Below, in pieces: positions 63,101-64,000 of a stretch of 64,000 bases of DNA. Each line of letters begins with the position of its first letter. The first letter of the stretch is position 1. Below the pieces are notes generated by a model, which was not told where the DNA came from, made no database searches, and was given only the letters and a program-made list of their open reading frames with translations. The DNA is from JAHOYW01 sp963664605 (GTDB lineage: Bacteria > Verrucomicrobiota > Lentisphaeria > Victivallales > Victivallaceae). Location of the stretch: positions 3,348,001 through 3,412,000 of the forward strand of contig OY761536.1 in NCBI GenBank assembly GCA_963664605.1, read 5' to 3'. The position numbers and the translations under genes were made by a program.

Positions 63101-64000
63101 TCGGTAACACCTTTGCCGATAACCCTGATAACCAAATCATTGCTTACTGAATTGTTTTCCTTGTCAGTAAATTTTGTTCTCGCGATATAATGTCCCGGCG
63201 CCTTAATACGGAATTTTATTTCAGAATTCTCGCCTGACCAGTTTTTTATTTTATTTTCAACCGGAGATTTTTTGTCGTCATAAACAATCTTGAATAAGTC
63301 CATTACATATTTACCGGAGATTTTTTTATTATTCGGGCTTATAGCAGAAACACTGAAATTAATAATATCCCCGCTCTGATAAAATCCCCTGTCAGTTGAA
63401 CAATAAACATTAAACGGTTTAGCGGCAGCAATGACCGTACCCTGCCCCATTTCCGTATAACGTGAACTGTCGGTAACTTCCGCAGTAACCTTATATTCAG
63501 AATCCTCATCGTCAAACAACGCCTTAGCCAAAGCTGTATTAATTGTAAAACTTAACTGACCGTTCACATCGGTTCTGCCGGAATTTGCGGCAACCAGTTC
63601 AGTCGGATTAGTTCTGTGCCAGCCTATGTAACGGTAACAACCGCTAAATCCACAGGCATTCCGCCCGTAGAGCCAGTCCCAGTAAAACGGCATATAAAAC
63701 TTTGCTTTTGAGCTGCGGTAAACCTTGTATTTGACCTGCGCATTAACCACCGGAGCACCGAATAAGTATTCCGCCTTAATCGTTACCGGAATATCTTCAC
63801 CCAGCATCAGCGGTTTTTCCGGCACCGCTACCCTGACTTCATATTCCGGCTTACGGTATTCCTCGACCCGGAAATTTATATATCCACCCAACCCGTCCAG
63901 ATAAATCGTATAAGAGCCCAAATCAGCATCTTCGGGCAGTTTAAACGAAGAATTGAAAGAGCCGAAATTATCCAGCCTGAATTCCTTTTCCAGTAGTGTT
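60103..64000 (-). CDS. Alpha-2-macroglobulin-family protein lacking the thioester motif (5'-truncated by window edge)
   Basis: The frame is open to the window edge, beyond the TTG at 63921; the preceding 'EFRLDNFGSFNSSFKLPEDADLGSYTI' is a typical macroglobulin domain, so the start lies outside. Other marks: 'EYRKPEYEVRV', 'FYQSGDIINFSV', 'KAGDTASIMINS'-type MG domains, 'DNLTTWKIRAWAMTDKCAVGQGETEVIVSKDYLVRLILPRFLTSGD', and the helical thioester-domain segment 'MQNSDGGWGWFSGFYEHSYIYTTVRTVRAL'. Where the family has a YPYGC.EQ thioester, this protein reads 'YLIDTDDKDIFSTVNRFVP'. It is probably periplasmic or envelope-anchored and protease-trapping or structural. No pbpC lies beside it on the side visible here. 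Confidence 0.9.
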   Translation of the reverse strand, partial: TLLEKEFRLDNFGSFNSSFKLPEDADLGSYTIYLDGLGGYINFRVEEYRKPEYEVRVAVPEKPLMLGEDIPVTIKAEYLFGAPVVNAQVKYKVYRSSKAKFYMPFYWDWLYGRNACGFSGCYRYIGWHRTNPTELVAANSGRTDVNGQLSFTINTALAKALFDDEDSEYKVTAEVTDSSRYTEMGQGTVIAAAKPFNVYCSTDRGFYQSGDIINFSVSAISPNNKKISGKYVMDLFKIVYDDKKSPVENKIKNWSGENSEIKFRIKAPGHYIARTKFTDKENNSVSNDLVIRVIGKGVTEPEKMTSMPLEIVTDKKTYQPGDTASIMINSEGNNRSVYLFVRPASSGNPKNAKLVKLSSGSAIRELNIRRSDMPNVFIEALTVRNGRMYSVTKQIIVPPEKKILNIDLKTAENKYKPGEKCPLKVKITDANGKPVSGDIVLTVYDKALDILSGGSNVPEINSFFWKWTRSWHIRFRTSLDKSFYILRKKGELWMRPLGIFGNLPAPTAAGGKENMLAVGRAMKTKSLSFEIKDDSSAPVSNAQQSVVVRKNFADSALWKVALKTDKNGMAELPVPLPDNLTTWKIRAWAMTDKCAVGQGETEVIVSKDYLVRLILPRFLTSGDTATFSAIVMNRGKQPGKAETSIKISGQSLILLNPAQQRVELGANSEKRFDWRVRAVGAGKASITVKSFCGKNSDAVELQLPVQIKGITKQVASSGYMKARESATVNVDIPAKRKKESAKLTINFSPSIAAAMVDALPYLIDTDDKDIFSTVNRFVPVVIARNTLLKMGIDLAAIEKSKANLNSTEIGDKKERAAQWKRFANNPVFSNEKLKKIVDKELKTIAGMQNSDGGWGWFSGFYEHSYIYTTVRTVRALQLVADNAVSVDKNMFSRGVNWLKAWQEDRIKYIKEHNSRSNNTDALVFDTLVKAGFTSDFMLEKLFKDRAELSVNGLTLLASACQRLRAVDKLKMLLKNIEQFIVEDKENQTAYLRIPAGCWWWCWYGRDIDTQAEYLKLLSKVDPKGKRAAWLAKYILINRKHANYWTSVVDTGLCVEALCEFIQASGEAKPDMEVEVLFDGKSLRKVKIDAKNMFNINNSITLSSKDLTSGEHKVEIRRHGEGTVYFNTYISYFTMEDFIKRAGLDLKVRRRYFKLVPVKARANSRGSRGQALKVDVEKYKRVPLADLSEILSGDLIEIEFTIESKNDYGYIVINDGKPAGFEPVTVLSGYTRNNLGAYVEMRNTEVRFYIRSLARGKHSMSYRMRAVTPGKFIAMPTIATGAYAPELRCNSNEFSINIK

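Noticed and set aside
1..64000. CRISPR arrays, tRNA/rRNA genes, insertion sequences, prophage or toxin-antitoxin genes.
   Set aside because: No regularly spaced direct repeats, cloverleaf-like segments, transposase or phage motifs were found in the gaps or the translated frames. Small or divergent RNAs cannot be excluded by eye.

Overview
The window looks like a chromosomal segment of an anaerobic, glycan-degrading bacterium of the PVC group, most likely Lentisphaerota (Victivallis-like). The clues are two DUF1559/H-X9-DG pseudopilins of the 'FTLIELLVVIAIIAILAS' type placed inside glycosidase operons, several DUF4838 proteins, expanded uroporphyrinogen-decarboxylase-like proteins next to AraC regulators, and moderately A+T-rich DNA with the standard code. 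The lineage is inferred from gene content only. No tRNA, rRNA, CRISPR array, transposase or phage gene was seen.

Layout. 1-2775: 3' part of a secreted beta-helix protein with three C-terminal carbohydrate-binding repeats, followed by a hairpin cluster. 3006-14281 (minus): a multidomain TIM-barrel protein, then a GntR/LacI-type regulator heading a run of a CBM9 TIM-barrel protein, a sulfatase, a pseudopilin and a beta-propeller glycosidase. 14408-16755 (plus, divergent): a sugar isomerase-like protein and an ADP-ribosylglycohydrolase-like protein. The regulator and this pair share a short intergenic region with two back-to-back promoters, each overlapped by one copy of TAACTGTGATATCA.

16903-40692 (minus): a long saccharolytic block headed by a LacI regulator whose own promoter carries the 14-bp palindrome TCGGAACGTTCCGA in the -35/-10 spacer and again about 67 bp downstream. 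The block encodes an unassigned TIM-barrel/GATase-like enzyme, a second pseudopilin, three DUF4838 proteins, a secreted protein, an SDR epimerase, an (alpha/alpha)6 glycosidase, a GH43-like propeller, a GH20-like hexosaminidase, a CapA-like protein, a GH2 beta-glucuronidase-like enzyme, an amidohydrolase and a decayed class-III aminotransferase. Together they suggest breakdown of complex, probably sulfated and uronate/hexosamine-containing glycans; the glucuronate isomerase UxaC at 54-55 kb fits as an intracellular step.

41073-46970 (plus): two overlapping Cache-HAMP-PP2C signalling proteins, the first with a degenerate and the second with an intact phosphatase site, followed by a B12-binding/radical SAM protein. 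46978-51079: two copies of a divergent module made of a UroD-like protein and an AraC regulator. 51088-64000 (minus): GT39-like transferase, ProA, UxaC, LarE, a GT4 glycosyltransferase, a ComEC with a degenerate C-terminal domain, a lipoprotein and an alpha-2-macroglobulin lacking the thioester motif.

The best candidates for something new are the pseudophosphatase/phosphatase pair, the two autoregulated promoter regions, the pseudopilin-in-glycosidase-operon arrangement with non-Gly cleavage sites, and the DUF4838 enzyme with a LamG-like domain inserted in its core.
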